Source of the DNA: Thermoplasmata archaeon
Lineage (GTDB): Archaea > Thermoplasmatota > Thermoplasmata > Halarchaeoplasmatales > Halarchaeoplasmataceae
Assembly (NCBI GenBank): GCA_019594025.1
Contig: JAFDUB010000008.1
Location: 1-27,621 of the forward strand
Direction: 5' to 3'
DNA: 27,621 nucleotides
The notes beneath the pieces were generated by a model. The model searched no databases. It was given only the letters and a program-made list of their open reading frames with translations, and was not told the origin of the DNA. A program made the position numbers and the translations under genes. Of this stretch, positions 14,649 to 21,462 are shown piece after piece (the first letter of the stretch is position 1; each line of letters begins with the position of its first letter).

Positions 14649-14954
14649 ATGTGTAAGTACAGATACGGAACCGGCAAATATGGAAAGGGTAGATGCGCTC
14701 ATCCAAGCAACCTTTCGATAGATTGTGTAGGCGAAGATTCATGCAGAATGACAGGGGATGAGGTAATGCCTAGGGACTCTTTTGATACCATAGGGGGCTA
14801 TGATAGAACAAATACGGAAAAGGAAGATAGCTGTCCAAATACCACCTGCGGTATCTACTGCCAAAAATACAATCGTTTTTACTGTGCGGGAGAGGAAAAT
14901 TGTCAGACCGAAGAAGAGTACAAAAACCACATGAACATGGATGGCGGTTTGTAG
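14649..14954 (+). CDS. Small Cys-rich metal-binding protein with an internal duplication
   Basis: 101 residues with nine Cys, at about 2, 16, 26, 32, 62, 67, 71, 79 and 85. Two half-repeats are visible. One ends 'SIDCVGEDSC' and the other 'RFYCAGEENC', each preceded by a Cys-containing arm ('GRCAHPSNL' and 'IYCQKYN'). The pattern C..(9 or 7)..C-x-GE-x2-C suggests two zinc or iron sites. I do not recognise a named family. GAGGA precedes the ATG by seven bases. It has its own promoter with dyad sites and is convergent with the GPN GTPase gene, two bases apart. Confidence 0.8.
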   Translation: MCKYRYGTGKYGKGRCAHPSNLSIDCVGEDSCRMTGDEVMPRDSFDTIGGYDRTNTEKEDSCPNTTCGIYCQKYNRFYCAGEENCQTEEEYKNHMNMDGGL

Positions 14955-14956
14955 AG

Positions 14957-15721
14957 TTATCTTGATTCCAGATCGTCTCCCCCATAGAAGTAATCCTGGA
15001 CTGAGGCGTAAATATCCTCTAGTCCCACCCAGTCAAACGCGGATACAGGAGTCAAAATCTCTTTGAAAGATATCTGCTGGAGTCCCCTTACCTGTTCGAT
15101 ACCTACTTCCTTCTCCAATGTTTCCATGGATGCAAGGTCTGTTTCCAAAGCATCGAAGTTTTTAGTCCACTCTTTTATTTTCTTTATGTCCTGGTCTGAC
15201 AAAATGTCAGATTTTCCAAGCACTGACATGTAAGGAACTTGGAAACGATAGTGTATTGTGGCTGAAAGCATGAGCAACGAAACATATCCCGATGGTTGTT
15301 TTGAGAGTATCGGGTCAAAGATAAAAACGAACATGCTATTGTCCTTTCCTAGAGTCTGGACCACCTCCTGACTCGAACGTCGGAAGTTGAATAGTTCAAT
15401 CTGCCCGGGAGTGTCGATCAAAAAATAATCGCAGGAATAGGTGTCCATCACCTCTCTCAATTCTAACGCGTTCATGGCTATCATATCGGAACATACAATC
15501 TGGGCACCGTTGGGACCCAAACCGTGTTCCATCATTACACCCTGCAGTGATATCCAGTCCATAATGTCTATATCTGGGCTGTAGGGTATATTTTCAGCCC
15601 CGGGATCGAGATTTACGGTTACAGGTGCAAAACCTTGCCTCTCCATCCACAATTTAAATTCCTTAACAAGTGTACTCTTACCCGAACCGGCGGTTCCCAC
15701 GAAGTAAAGATTGACTGTCAT
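14957..15721 (-). CDS. GPN-loop GTPase
   Basis: 254 residues from ATG 15721, chosen over ATG 15733 because GGTGA lies seven bases before it. P-loop 'GTAGSGKST' (9-17), 'TVNLDPGAENIPYSPDIDI' and the Gly-Pro-Asn insertion 'EHGLGPNGA' (GPN 69-71) define the family. G3 is 'IDTPGQIELF'. G4 is 'VLGKSDIL', with Gly for the usual Asn of NKxD. GPN GTPases are homodimers in archaea; eukaryotic members help assemble RNA polymerase II, and a similar role in RNA polymerase or Fe-S maturation is inferred. It follows the HTH regulator gene on the same strand with a gap of 26 bases to the ATG. Confidence 0.92.
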   Translation of the reverse strand: MTVNLYFVGTAGSGKSTLVKEFKLWMERQGFAPVTVNLDPGAENIPYSPDIDIMDWISLQGVMMEHGLGPNGAQIVCSDMIAMNALELREVMDTYSCDYFLIDTPGQIELFNFRRSSQEVVQTLGKDNSMFVFIFDPILSKQPSGYVSLLMLSATIHYRFQVPYMSVLGKSDILSDQDIKKIKEWTKNFDALETDLASMETLEKEVGIEQVRGLQQISFKEILTPVSAFDWVGLEDIYASVQDYFYGGDDLESR

Positions 15722-15747
15722 GTTTTTCACCATTATAAATTGTTTAA

Positions 15748-16290
15748 TTACCCAGGAAGCGTAGCCATGAGTACGGTTATATCCTCATCGGCGTCTTCCT
15801 CTTTTAGCTCTTCCAGTTGTTTGCGGGTTTCTTCGAATATCTTTCTTAATCTCTCTATGTTTTCTTTGGTAAGTGGTACTTTTTCGTAAGATACCCACCC
15901 AACTTCACTTTCGATCTTTTTTCTTTTCTGTATATACCTGATACCCCGATTTACCATTCCCTTTATAGTACCCAGTGCAGCCAGTTTGTAATTTTTCTTT
16001 TGTTCTAGTGTTAGTTCATCCCATATGGCGGACGAATCCAGCCACTCCTCTTCAACCGCGTAATAACGTTTCATCAGATTTCCGCACATCACCTCCCGGC
16101 TTACGTGAATAAGACCTGCATCTATCAGTTTATGGATGTGATGGTACACGGTTTGTGGAGTAATACCGATTTCTTCCGCAAGCTCTGAGATCGAGCGTTC
16201 TCCGTCCAATAAAAGAGCCATCACCTGCAGCCTGGACGCGTTGGAAAGTATCTTTATTTGATTCACGGTGGGTTTTAGTTCTTCGGGCAT
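15748..16290 (-). CDS. ArsR-like winged-helix regulator, likely autoregulated
   Basis: 180 residues. The N-terminal winged HTH (~10-75) has 'NASRLQVMALLLDGERSISELAEEIGITPQTVYHHIHKLIDAGLI', an ArsR/HTH_20-like domain with recognition helix 'TPQTVYHHIHKL'. The C-terminal half is long and helical, ending in an acidic region, and may sense a ligand or dimerise. The start point lies between two features: the palindrome TTAAGATGTTATCTTAA (16300-16316) lies 10 bases upstream of the ATG, and the symmetric TATA region is at 16333-16347. Repression of its own gene and of the divergent microprotein pair is the simplest reading. Its stop lies 26 bases before the GPN GTPase start at 15721. Confidence 0.88.
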   Translation of the reverse strand: MPEELKPTVNQIKILSNASRLQVMALLLDGERSISELAEEIGITPQTVYHHIHKLIDAGLIHVSREVMCGNLMKRYYAVEEEWLDSSAIWDELTLEQKKNYKLAALGTIKGMVNRGIRYIQKRKKIESEVGWVSYEKVPLTKENIERLRKIFEETRKQLEELKEEDADEDITVLMATLPG

Positions 16291-16299
16291 ATCGACACC

Positions 16300-16316
16300 T
16301 TAAGATGTTATCTTAA
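16300..16316. promoter_or_regulatory. Palindromic operator 1 (TTAAGAT-GTT-ATCTTAA)
   Basis: Perfect 7-base arms TTAAGAT/ATCTTAA around GTT. It lies between the TATA region (16333-16347) and the regulator ATG at 16290, so it covers the expected start point of the minus-strand transcript (~16314). It matches the site at 16366-16382. Confidence 0.7.
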
Positions 16317-16332
16317 CGACAAGAGGGTGTCG

Positions 16333-16347
16333 AAATATTTAAATATT
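16333..16347. promoter_or_regulatory. Symmetric TATA core of a divergent promoter
   Basis: AAATATTTAAATATT is a perfect palindrome midway between the two operators and can serve as TATA box in both directions. Expected start points are ~16314 (minus) and ~16367 (plus), each inside an operator. Confidence 0.55.
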
Positions 16348-16365
16348 ACCCCTGCTCTATGTACA

Positions 16366-16382
16366 TTAAGACGTCATCTTAA
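16366..16382. promoter_or_regulatory. Palindromic operator 2 (TTAAGAC-GTC-ATCTTAA)
   Basis: Same 7+3+7 architecture as the first site, with one mismatch in the left arm. It lies 66 bases from the first site centre to centre and covers the expected plus-strand start (~16367), upstream of the microprotein ATG at 16420. Occupation of both sites would silence both directions. Confidence 0.68.
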
Positions 16383-16419
16383 CGATAACATGTGATGATG
16401 GCGAGAAGAGGTGGTCAAA

Positions 16420-16494
16420 ATGAAAAAAAAAGATACGAATCCGAGAAACAATCCGTGGGTGCTTAGACAGTTAGAGTACCAAAACCGTCAATAA
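16420..16494 (+). CDS. 24-residue microprotein, copy 1
   Basis: 24 codons then TAA. The peptide runs Met, three Lys, then 'DTNPRNNPWVLRQLEYQNRQ'. Shine-Dalgarno GAGGTGG lies seven bases before the ATG. Net charge is about +4 (3 Lys, 3 Arg, 1 Asp, 1 Glu). There is no signal peptide or membrane segment. It is 17/24 identical to the peptide at 16550-16624. Of the 17 shared positions, nine codons differ only at the third base, so selection appears to act on the peptide. Transcribed from the divergent operator-bearing promoter of the ArsR-like regulator, so expression is probably repressed until a signal arrives. I do not recognise it. Too short for ordinary gene calling. Confidence 0.78.
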   Translation: MKKKDTNPRNNPWVLRQLEYQNRQ

Positions 16495-16549
16495 AGCGGA
16501 TGATGAGCAGCGCATTTGAATAAATCTATAAGGTAAAGGGGGATTAAAA

Positions 16550-16624
16550 ATGGGAAAAAAAGATACCAACCCAAGAAACAACCTGTGGGTACTAAGGCGA
16601 ATGCAGTACGAAAGCCGCCAGTGA
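16550..16624 (+). CDS. 24-residue microprotein, copy 2
   Basis: 24 codons then TGA: Met-Gly-Lys-Lys, then 'DTNPRNNLWVLRRMQYESRQ'. A strong purine-rich Shine-Dalgarno site (AAAGGGGG) lies seven bases before the ATG. Net charge is about +4. Seven residues differ from copy 1, one near the N-terminus (Lys2/Gly2), one in the middle (Pro12/Leu12) and the rest at 17-22; the core 'DTNPRNN' and 'WVLR' are kept. The 55 bases between the copies have no promoter that I see, so they are probably one transcript. A hairpin follows directly after the stop. Confidence 0.76.
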   Translation: MGKKDTNPRNNLWVLRRMQYESRQ

Positions 16625-16648
16625 TGGGTACTGCATCAAAAGTACCCA
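16625..16648 (+). terminator. Stem-loop directly after the second microprotein stop
   Basis: TGGGTAC (16625-16631) and GTACCCA (16642-16648) form a perfect 7-base stem with a 10-base loop, starting on the base after the TGA. A T-rich run (TTGTTTTTTG, about 16668-16677) follows ~20 bases later. It may end or stabilise the short transcript. Bases 16649-16852 hold no further gene that I can see. Confidence 0.55.
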
Positions 16649-16852
16649 CTTGAAACCCTTTCTCATATTGTTTTTTGCCTTGACTTTCTTTCTCAGAACT
16701 CATAGGGATTCTCATCGGCTAAGGCCTCAACATTGTATTTTTCATCACTGAAAGGAAGATCAAGGCATGCATTAATTCATTTGGTGATATTAGGATTTTG
16801 AGGTTCGATAAGGGAAACTAAAAAATACAATCCCCGTATATCCCTTTCCAAA

Positions 16853-19144
16853 GTGATTACGATGCAGATGCCCGCGGGAAAAACAATAAGGACGGAATTC
16901 GGAGGTAAAGGCGTATTAGAAGATTTTTTTGAGGGTTTTTCTAGTAAATCCATGGACGGGTACATTCAAACCAGTCTAACTAAAGATTCCCAACGACATA
17001 TTGGCAGAATATTCTTTAAAAAAGGTAAACCAATAGCCTCGGCCCATCACGGCAAAAAGAACAGTTTTGGAAAGGAATCACTGAGAAAGATAGCTGTAGA
17101 GTCTCTGGATGAGGATTGTTTGCTGGAATTGCATTCCTTTTCCTACCGCTCTTCTTCAATATCCATTGACCATATTTTGAAGGGTAAAGAGGAATGGTTT
17201 TTACCGGATGAAATAAACCTAGCCCTGGAAATAGATCGGGCTGTACGTAGGTTTGTAGGAGAAGAGGATATAGAGGAAACACAAAGGGTAGAGGAAGACT
17301 TGGAGATTAGAAGATCGGATTTAGATATAGACCTGGGACCTATGGAAGAAAGACCGAGACACGTAATGCCCGATGCTGATGAAGATATCGTTGAGAGGGC
17401 GGCCCAGAAACTGCAGAAGATGAAGGAAGATAAATTGAAAGATGAATTAGGAGGTATGAGGGAAAAACTTGACCGGCGGCAGTCGGAATTACGTGAGAAA
17501 GAAAAACAACTGCAGAATTGGGCTGACGACCTCTCAAAAAAAGAAGAAGAGCTAAAAACCAGAGCTGCGGAAGTAAATAAGGAAATGAATCAGGTTCGAA
17601 ATATATGGGCTGAGATGAGAAAAGAAAGCACTAACATATCTAAAGCTCGGGGTAATTTAGAAAATAAAATAAGCGAGCAGATGAGAAGGGAAGAGGAATT
17701 GATTGAGAAGGAGAGAGAACTGAGAGAATTAAAGAGGGATTTAGAAGAGTGGAAGGTAGATATCAAATCCCGTTCCTCTAAATTAGGTGTGATGGAAGAG
17801 GAATTAAGCAATTGGGAGCGGGAGTTGGCCAAGAAAGATAAAAGATTAGATGGGATGGAGAGGGAGATCGAGCAGCGGGAGGAAGATGTTTTCGAAAAGG
17901 AGATGAGTTTGGAGGACAAACTCAAAAAGTTAGAAGCTAAAGAGGAGGATTTAGAAGAAAAAGAGCAGCGAATAAAGAAGGTGAGGGACAGCTTAGAGAA
18001 TAGGGAGAGAGAGGTAAAGTTAAAGGAAGAAGAATTGAAGGTGAAGGAGGAAAACCTCACACAGAGGGAGGAAAAGTTAGAAGAGGAAAAAGACAAAGTG
18101 GTCGACCTTAAAGAAGGTCTCAAATCAGATCGTGAATCGGTAAAAAGGATGAAAAAGGAATTGCACTCTCGAGAACGAGATATCGATAAAAAGGAAGCGA
18201 AAATCGAGGAGGGGGAAAAAGAACTAGATGAGCGGGAAAAAACTCTGGATAAGAAAAAATCTGAGCTGGATGAACGCACAATAGCACTTAATGAAAGAGA
18301 AATAGAACTCACCAAACGGGATAACGATTTGGATAATAAAGCGGATCGAATTATGTCGGCCCAGGAAGAGGTAGAGGAGGAAAAAGAGCGGCTGATAGAT
18401 TGGCGGGAATCTCTCAAAAGAAAGGAAGAAAGATTGGAAAAAGAGAGAGAAAAACTCGATGAGAAGAAAAAAGAGTTGAGTGAAGAGCATGAAGAACGAA
18501 CAGCCGAACTCGATGAGAAGGAAAAAGAACTTAAGGAGATGAAAAGGAGCCTGAGCGGGAGAAAGGGGGCACTGCAGCGAAAAGAAAACATCCTAGGGGA
18601 AAGGGAGAAAAAATTGGATACACGTGAATCCGAGATTCAAGAGATGGAAGAAACATTGAAGGAAAAGGAGAAAAAATTAGATGAGGAGATACGGGAGTTT
18701 GAAAAGGAACAAGAACGGACTACGAAAGAGTTAGATGAGGAGCGGGAGGAGTTGAAAGAAGAAAAAGCTTCACTGCAGGATGAAATAGAGAAACTCGAGG
18801 ATAAAGAGGCGGATCTTCAAGAGAGGGATAAAAAACTTAAAACTAAATTAGCAGATATTATGGATGAAAAGAACGAGCTGGATAAAAAAGAAGTCAGCCT
18901 CAAAAAACAGGAGAAAGAATTGTCCAAGCGGGAAGATTCAATAGAAGAAAAAGAGGGAGACCTCAAAGCTAAAGAGAAAAAGTTAGAGCTCAAAGAAAAG
19001 GAACTTAAGGATAAAGAAAAAATGTTAGATAAAAGGGAGGAGGACTTGAATACCAGGGAGTCCCAAATGGAAGAGAAAGAAGAACTGTTCTACGAGAAGA
19101 AAAAATCCTTGGACGAGATAAGAAGAGGGCTCGACGAGATTTGA
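16853..19144 (+). CDS. DUF4388-like domain fused to a very long coiled coil
   Basis: 763 residues from GTG 16853; ATG 16862 is three codons later. A TATA-like stretch AAAAAATA lies ~29 bases before the GTG, so a leaderless start is plausible. Residues ~10-110 resemble a DUF4388/PATAN-like domain ('GVLEDFFEGF', 'DGYIQTSLTK', 'RHIGRIFFKKGKPIASAHHGKKN', 'GKESLRKIAVE', 'EDCLLELHSF'). These domains occur in bacterial and archaeal signalling proteins. After a linker with a basic/acidic mix (~135-180), residues ~180-763 form an almost unbroken coiled coil in KE/L heptads ('LDEREKTLDKKKSELDER'), with very few aromatic or Gly/Pro residues. There is no ATPase or membrane segment, so it is not an SMC protein. 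It could be a long spacer or cytoskeletal rod. Function unknown. Convergent with argF. Confidence 0.85.
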   Translation: MITMQMPAGKTIRTEFGGKGVLEDFFEGFSSKSMDGYIQTSLTKDSQRHIGRIFFKKGKPIASAHHGKKNSFGKESLRKIAVESLDEDCLLELHSFSYRSSSISIDHILKGKEEWFLPDEINLALEIDRAVRRFVGEEDIEETQRVEEDLEIRRSDLDIDLGPMEERPRHVMPDADEDIVERAAQKLQKMKEDKLKDELGGMREKLDRRQSELREKEKQLQNWADDLSKKEEELKTRAAEVNKEMNQVRNIWAEMRKESTNISKARGNLENKISEQMRREEELIEKERELRELKRDLEEWKVDIKSRSSKLGVMEEELSNWERELAKKDKRLDGMEREIEQREEDVFEKEMSLEDKLKKLEAKEEDLEEKEQRIKKVRDSLENREREVKLKEEELKVKEENLTQREEKLEEEKDKVVDLKEGLKSDRESVKRMKKELHSRERDIDKKEAKIEEGEKELDEREKTLDKKKSELDERTIALNEREIELTKRDNDLDNKADRIMSAQEEVEEEKERLIDWRESLKRKEERLEKEREKLDEKKKELSEEHEERTAELDEKEKELKEMKRSLSGRKGALQRKENILGEREKKLDTRESEIQEMEETLKEKEKKLDEEIREFEKEQERTTKELDEEREELKEEKASLQDEIEKLEDKEADLQERDKKLKTKLADIMDEKNELDKKEVSLKKQEKELSKREDSIEEKEGDLKAKEKKLELKEKELKDKEKMLDKREEDLNTRESQMEEKEELFYEKKKSLDEIRRGLDEI

Positions 19145-19148
19145 GCCC

Positions 19149-20066
19149 CTATCCCATCACTTCAGCCATGATAGCCTTTTGAGCGTGGAGTCTGTTCTCT
19201 GCCTGGTTGAACACCACAGAGTGGGGACCGTCCATCACCGAGGCGGATATTTCAACACCTCGATGGGCTGGTAAACAGTGCATCACGATCACCTGGTCGG
19301 TGGCGAGTGATACCAACTTGTCGTTCACTTCGAATCCTTTGAAATCCTTCATCCTGCGTTCTTTTTCCTCTTCCTCACCCATGGATATCCAAACATCGGT
19401 GTATATTATAGTCGCGTCTTTAACGGCATCTTCAGGAGAACTGCTCAGGGATATATCTGCACCTGTTTCCCTGCCTATTTGTCGGGCTTTATCGAATATG
19501 CCCTCATGAGGTTCATATCCTTTCGGGGTACATGCGGTGACATCCATACCAACGACAGCTCCCCCTAGCAAAAGTGAATTGCAAACGTTGTTTCCATCTC
19601 CCACGTAAACCAAGTGTTGATCATCGAAAGTACCTTTTTTTTCACGTATAGTTAATAAATCCGCCATGATCTGACAGGGGTGCTCTACATCGTCCAATCC
19701 GTTTATTACAGGAACGGTGGCGTTTTCAGCCAGCTCTACCATCATTTCATTTTTGAAAGCCCGGTACATGATCCCGTCGACGTAACGACTTAGTACTTTT
19801 GCGGTGTCGGCTATGGTTTCACCCCTTCCAAGCTGGAGGTCTTTAGGACTCAAGTAAAGGGCGTGTCCACCGAGCTGTGTCATTCCGACTTCGAAGGATA
19901 TTCGTGTACGAGTACTGGGCTTCTCGAATATCATCCCGAGACTCTTTCCTTCTAAAGGGGTGAATGGTTCGCCGTTTTTGTACTTCTTTTTTATCTCTCC
20001 CGCAATCCTCAGAAGTTCCTTGACCCTATCTTGAATATCCAGTACAGAGATTACATCCATTTTCAT
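19149..20066 (-). CDS. argF: Ornithine carbamoyltransferase
   Basis: 305 residues from ATG 20066, five bases after the purC stop; earlier in-frame starts lie inside purC. Motifs: carbamoyl-phosphate site 'FEKPSTRTRISFEVG' (STRTR near 51-55), 'HPCQIMADLLTI' (HPCQ near 129-132), ornithine-specific 'DVWISMGEEEE', and 'VMHCLPAHRG' (near 262-268). It condenses carbamoyl phosphate and ornithine to citrulline. Asp/Trp/Met-Gly in 'DVWxSMG' supports ornithine over aspartate as substrate. It is co-transcribed with purC from the promoter near 21014-21023. Its end is convergent with the coiled-coil gene. Confidence 0.95.
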   Translation of the reverse strand: MKMDVISVLDIQDRVKELLRIAGEIKKKYKNGEPFTPLEGKSLGMIFEKPSTRTRISFEVGMTQLGGHALYLSPKDLQLGRGETIADTAKVLSRYVDGIMYRAFKNEMMVELAENATVPVINGLDDVEHPCQIMADLLTIREKKGTFDDQHLVYVGDGNNVCNSLLLGGAVVGMDVTACTPKGYEPHEGIFDKARQIGRETGADISLSSSPEDAVKDATIIYTDVWISMGEEEEKERRMKDFKGFEVNDKLVSLATDQVIVMHCLPAHRGVEISASVMDGPHSVVFNQAENRLHAQKAIMAEVMG

Positions 20067-20070
20067 ATTA

Positions 20071-20976
20071 TCACTCGTAAGTACCATCTGTCAGTCTCTT
20101 CATAAGTGAAACATAAAGTTCGCTGGTTTTTGCCACCATTTCAGCCGGTAGAGGGGGTATAGGTGGTTCATCCTCACCCTTTCTTCGTGCTTCCATCAAC
20201 TCATCGTGATATCCGATTTCACGGTAATATTTTCTGACGAACTCTTTGCTCTTTTCGACAAAATTTCCTTTGTTGTAATCTTCTATCTCCCAAAACCTAT
20301 CTTCATCGGCGGTTCCAAAGGTGTCTACCAGCATCAAGTCTCGGTTCTCATCCATGGCAAACTCTTTCTTACCATCAACGTGAATCAAACCGTTCTTCTC
20401 CACGGTCTTCTCCATCATGGTATCGATCTTCATGACCGCATCTTCTATCTCCACAAGTTCCTCTTCTGAAAGTGAGGATATTTCCTTAGCCTCCTCCCGG
20501 GTGAGAGGACGGTCGTAGGCCTCTAGTTTTGTGGTCATCTGGAAGAAGGGTTCGGATAGCTTTTGACCGTAGGACGGTTTTTCTGAGAAACCGAATTTTC
20601 TGTAATCCACGTCACCCCTGTTAATACGGTCTAACAGGGAGCCAGCTACATAGTATCTACTGATAAATTCAAGGGGTATCAAAAAGTCGGTAGTTTCCGG
20701 TGTTATCTTGTCATAATCTGAGATAACGTCCACCTTTTTCACCACCATATGCTCTTCGTCTGTCCGTTCTAAAAAGTGAGTTTTCATGTTGAGGTCCGAT
20801 TCGATTCTTTGGAACCAATATGTTGAAGTTTTACAAAGACTCTCACCTTTCCGAGGTATATCGTTTGATATTACTTTATCAAAAACCGATATGTTATCGG
20901 TGAAGAAAAACTCCAGTATATCATCTCCAATTTCGTAAACTTCCTTTACTTTACCTTTGCGTATCAGTTTTTTCAT
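20071..20976 (-). CDS. purC: SAICAR synthetase
   Basis: 301 residues from ATG 20976. The frame runs on to 21033, but the conserved start 'KLIRKGKVKEVYEIGDDILEFFFTDNISVFD' begins here. Further motifs: 'IPLEFISRYYVAGSLLDRINRGD', 'SEPFFQMTTKLEAYDRPL' and 'GLIHVDGKKEFAMDENRDLMLVDTFGTADEDRFW'. It joins CAIR and Asp with ATP to give SAICAR. GGTG lies ~9 bases before the ATG and a TATA-like CTTAAATATCG at ~21014-21023, giving a leader of ~15 bases. The next step products feed towards AICAR, whose formylation is by PurP (10608-11678) here. Confidence 0.95.
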   Translation of the reverse strand: MKKLIRKGKVKEVYEIGDDILEFFFTDNISVFDKVISNDIPRKGESLCKTSTYWFQRIESDLNMKTHFLERTDEEHMVVKKVDVISDYDKITPETTDFLIPLEFISRYYVAGSLLDRINRGDVDYRKFGFSEKPSYGQKLSEPFFQMTTKLEAYDRPLTREEAKEISSLSEEELVEIEDAVMKIDTMMEKTVEKNGLIHVDGKKEFAMDENRDLMLVDTFGTADEDRFWEIEDYNKGNFVEKSKEFVRKYYREIGYHDELMEARRKGEDEPPIPPLPAEMVAKTSELYVSLMKRLTDGTYE

Positions 20977-21013
20977 TAGGCAGCACCCGATTTGGAGGAA
21001 CAGAATTGGTACG

Positions 21014-21023
21014 ATATTTAAGA
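21014..21023 (-). promoter_or_regulatory. TATA box of purC-argF
   Basis: Minus-strand sequence around CTTAAATATCG. The spacing puts the start near 20992, about 16 bases before the purC ATG. It also holds a half-copy of TTAAGAT (as in the 16300 operator), but no palindrome, so I do not assign it to that regulator. Confidence 0.45.
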
Positions 21024-21034
21024 TTTGTGTCAAG

Positions 21035-21457
21035 TTATTCAGCGGTCTTTAAAAACATCTCTGCTTTTTTAAGAACATTTCTAGCGTTCTTGAAGGTGAG
21101 TCTATCTTGGGCATCATCGTAGTCTAACCACTCATAACCTTGATGCTCTCTAGAAAGAGTAACTTTTTTGGTTTCCGTACTCCCAAGAAGATAGAGCACT
21201 TCTTTGTGGGATAGTTCTCTGCCTCTTTGATATATATAATCGATCTTATCGATGAACGAAGGCTGCAGTTCTACTTCCTTAGGAGGAATGCCTGTTTCCT
21301 CGTGCAGTTCTCTCAATGCCGTTTCCTCTAAACTCTCCCCGGCTTCAACATGACCCTTGGGATAATCCCAATGACCTGCAGGGTAATGCAGTAAAAGATA
21401 ATTACGTTCGTCTTTTTCCTCTCTAAAAAGTATTATACCAGCAGATCTCTCGTCCAT
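21035..21457 (-). CDS. Nudix hydrolase, Ap4A-hydrolase-like
   Basis: 140 residues. The full Nudix box is 'GHVEAGESLEETALRELHEETGI' within 'PAGHWDYPKGHVEAGES', typical of the NUDT2/asymmetrical diadenosine tetraphosphate hydrolase type. 'SAGIILFREEKDERNYLLLHYPAGHWDYPKG' precedes it. All catalytic Glu are present. It probably cleaves Ap4A or related nucleotides; mRNA-5' end hydrolysis is another family role. It starts five bases after the PAC2 gene stop and overlaps nothing, so the two are co-transcribed. Confidence 0.9.
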   Translation of the reverse strand: MDERSAGIILFREEKDERNYLLLHYPAGHWDYPKGHVEAGESLEETALRELHEETGIPPKEVELQPSFIDKIDYIYQRGRELSHKEVLYLLGSTETKKVTLSREHQGYEWLDYDDAQDRLTFKNARNVLKKAEMFLKTAE

Positions 21458-21462
21458 GGTGT

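Noticed and set aside
16500..16852. A third microprotein copy or CRISPR-like repeat
   Set aside because: No third match to the 'DTNPRNN' peptide and no regularly spaced repeats were found after 16624.
17590..18591. Long minus-strand open frame of 333 codons, Ser- and Phe-rich
   Set aside because: It is the complement of the coiled-coil gene; its repeated Ser/Phe composition mirrors the Lys/Glu codons on the plus strand, and it has no ribosome site or promoter.
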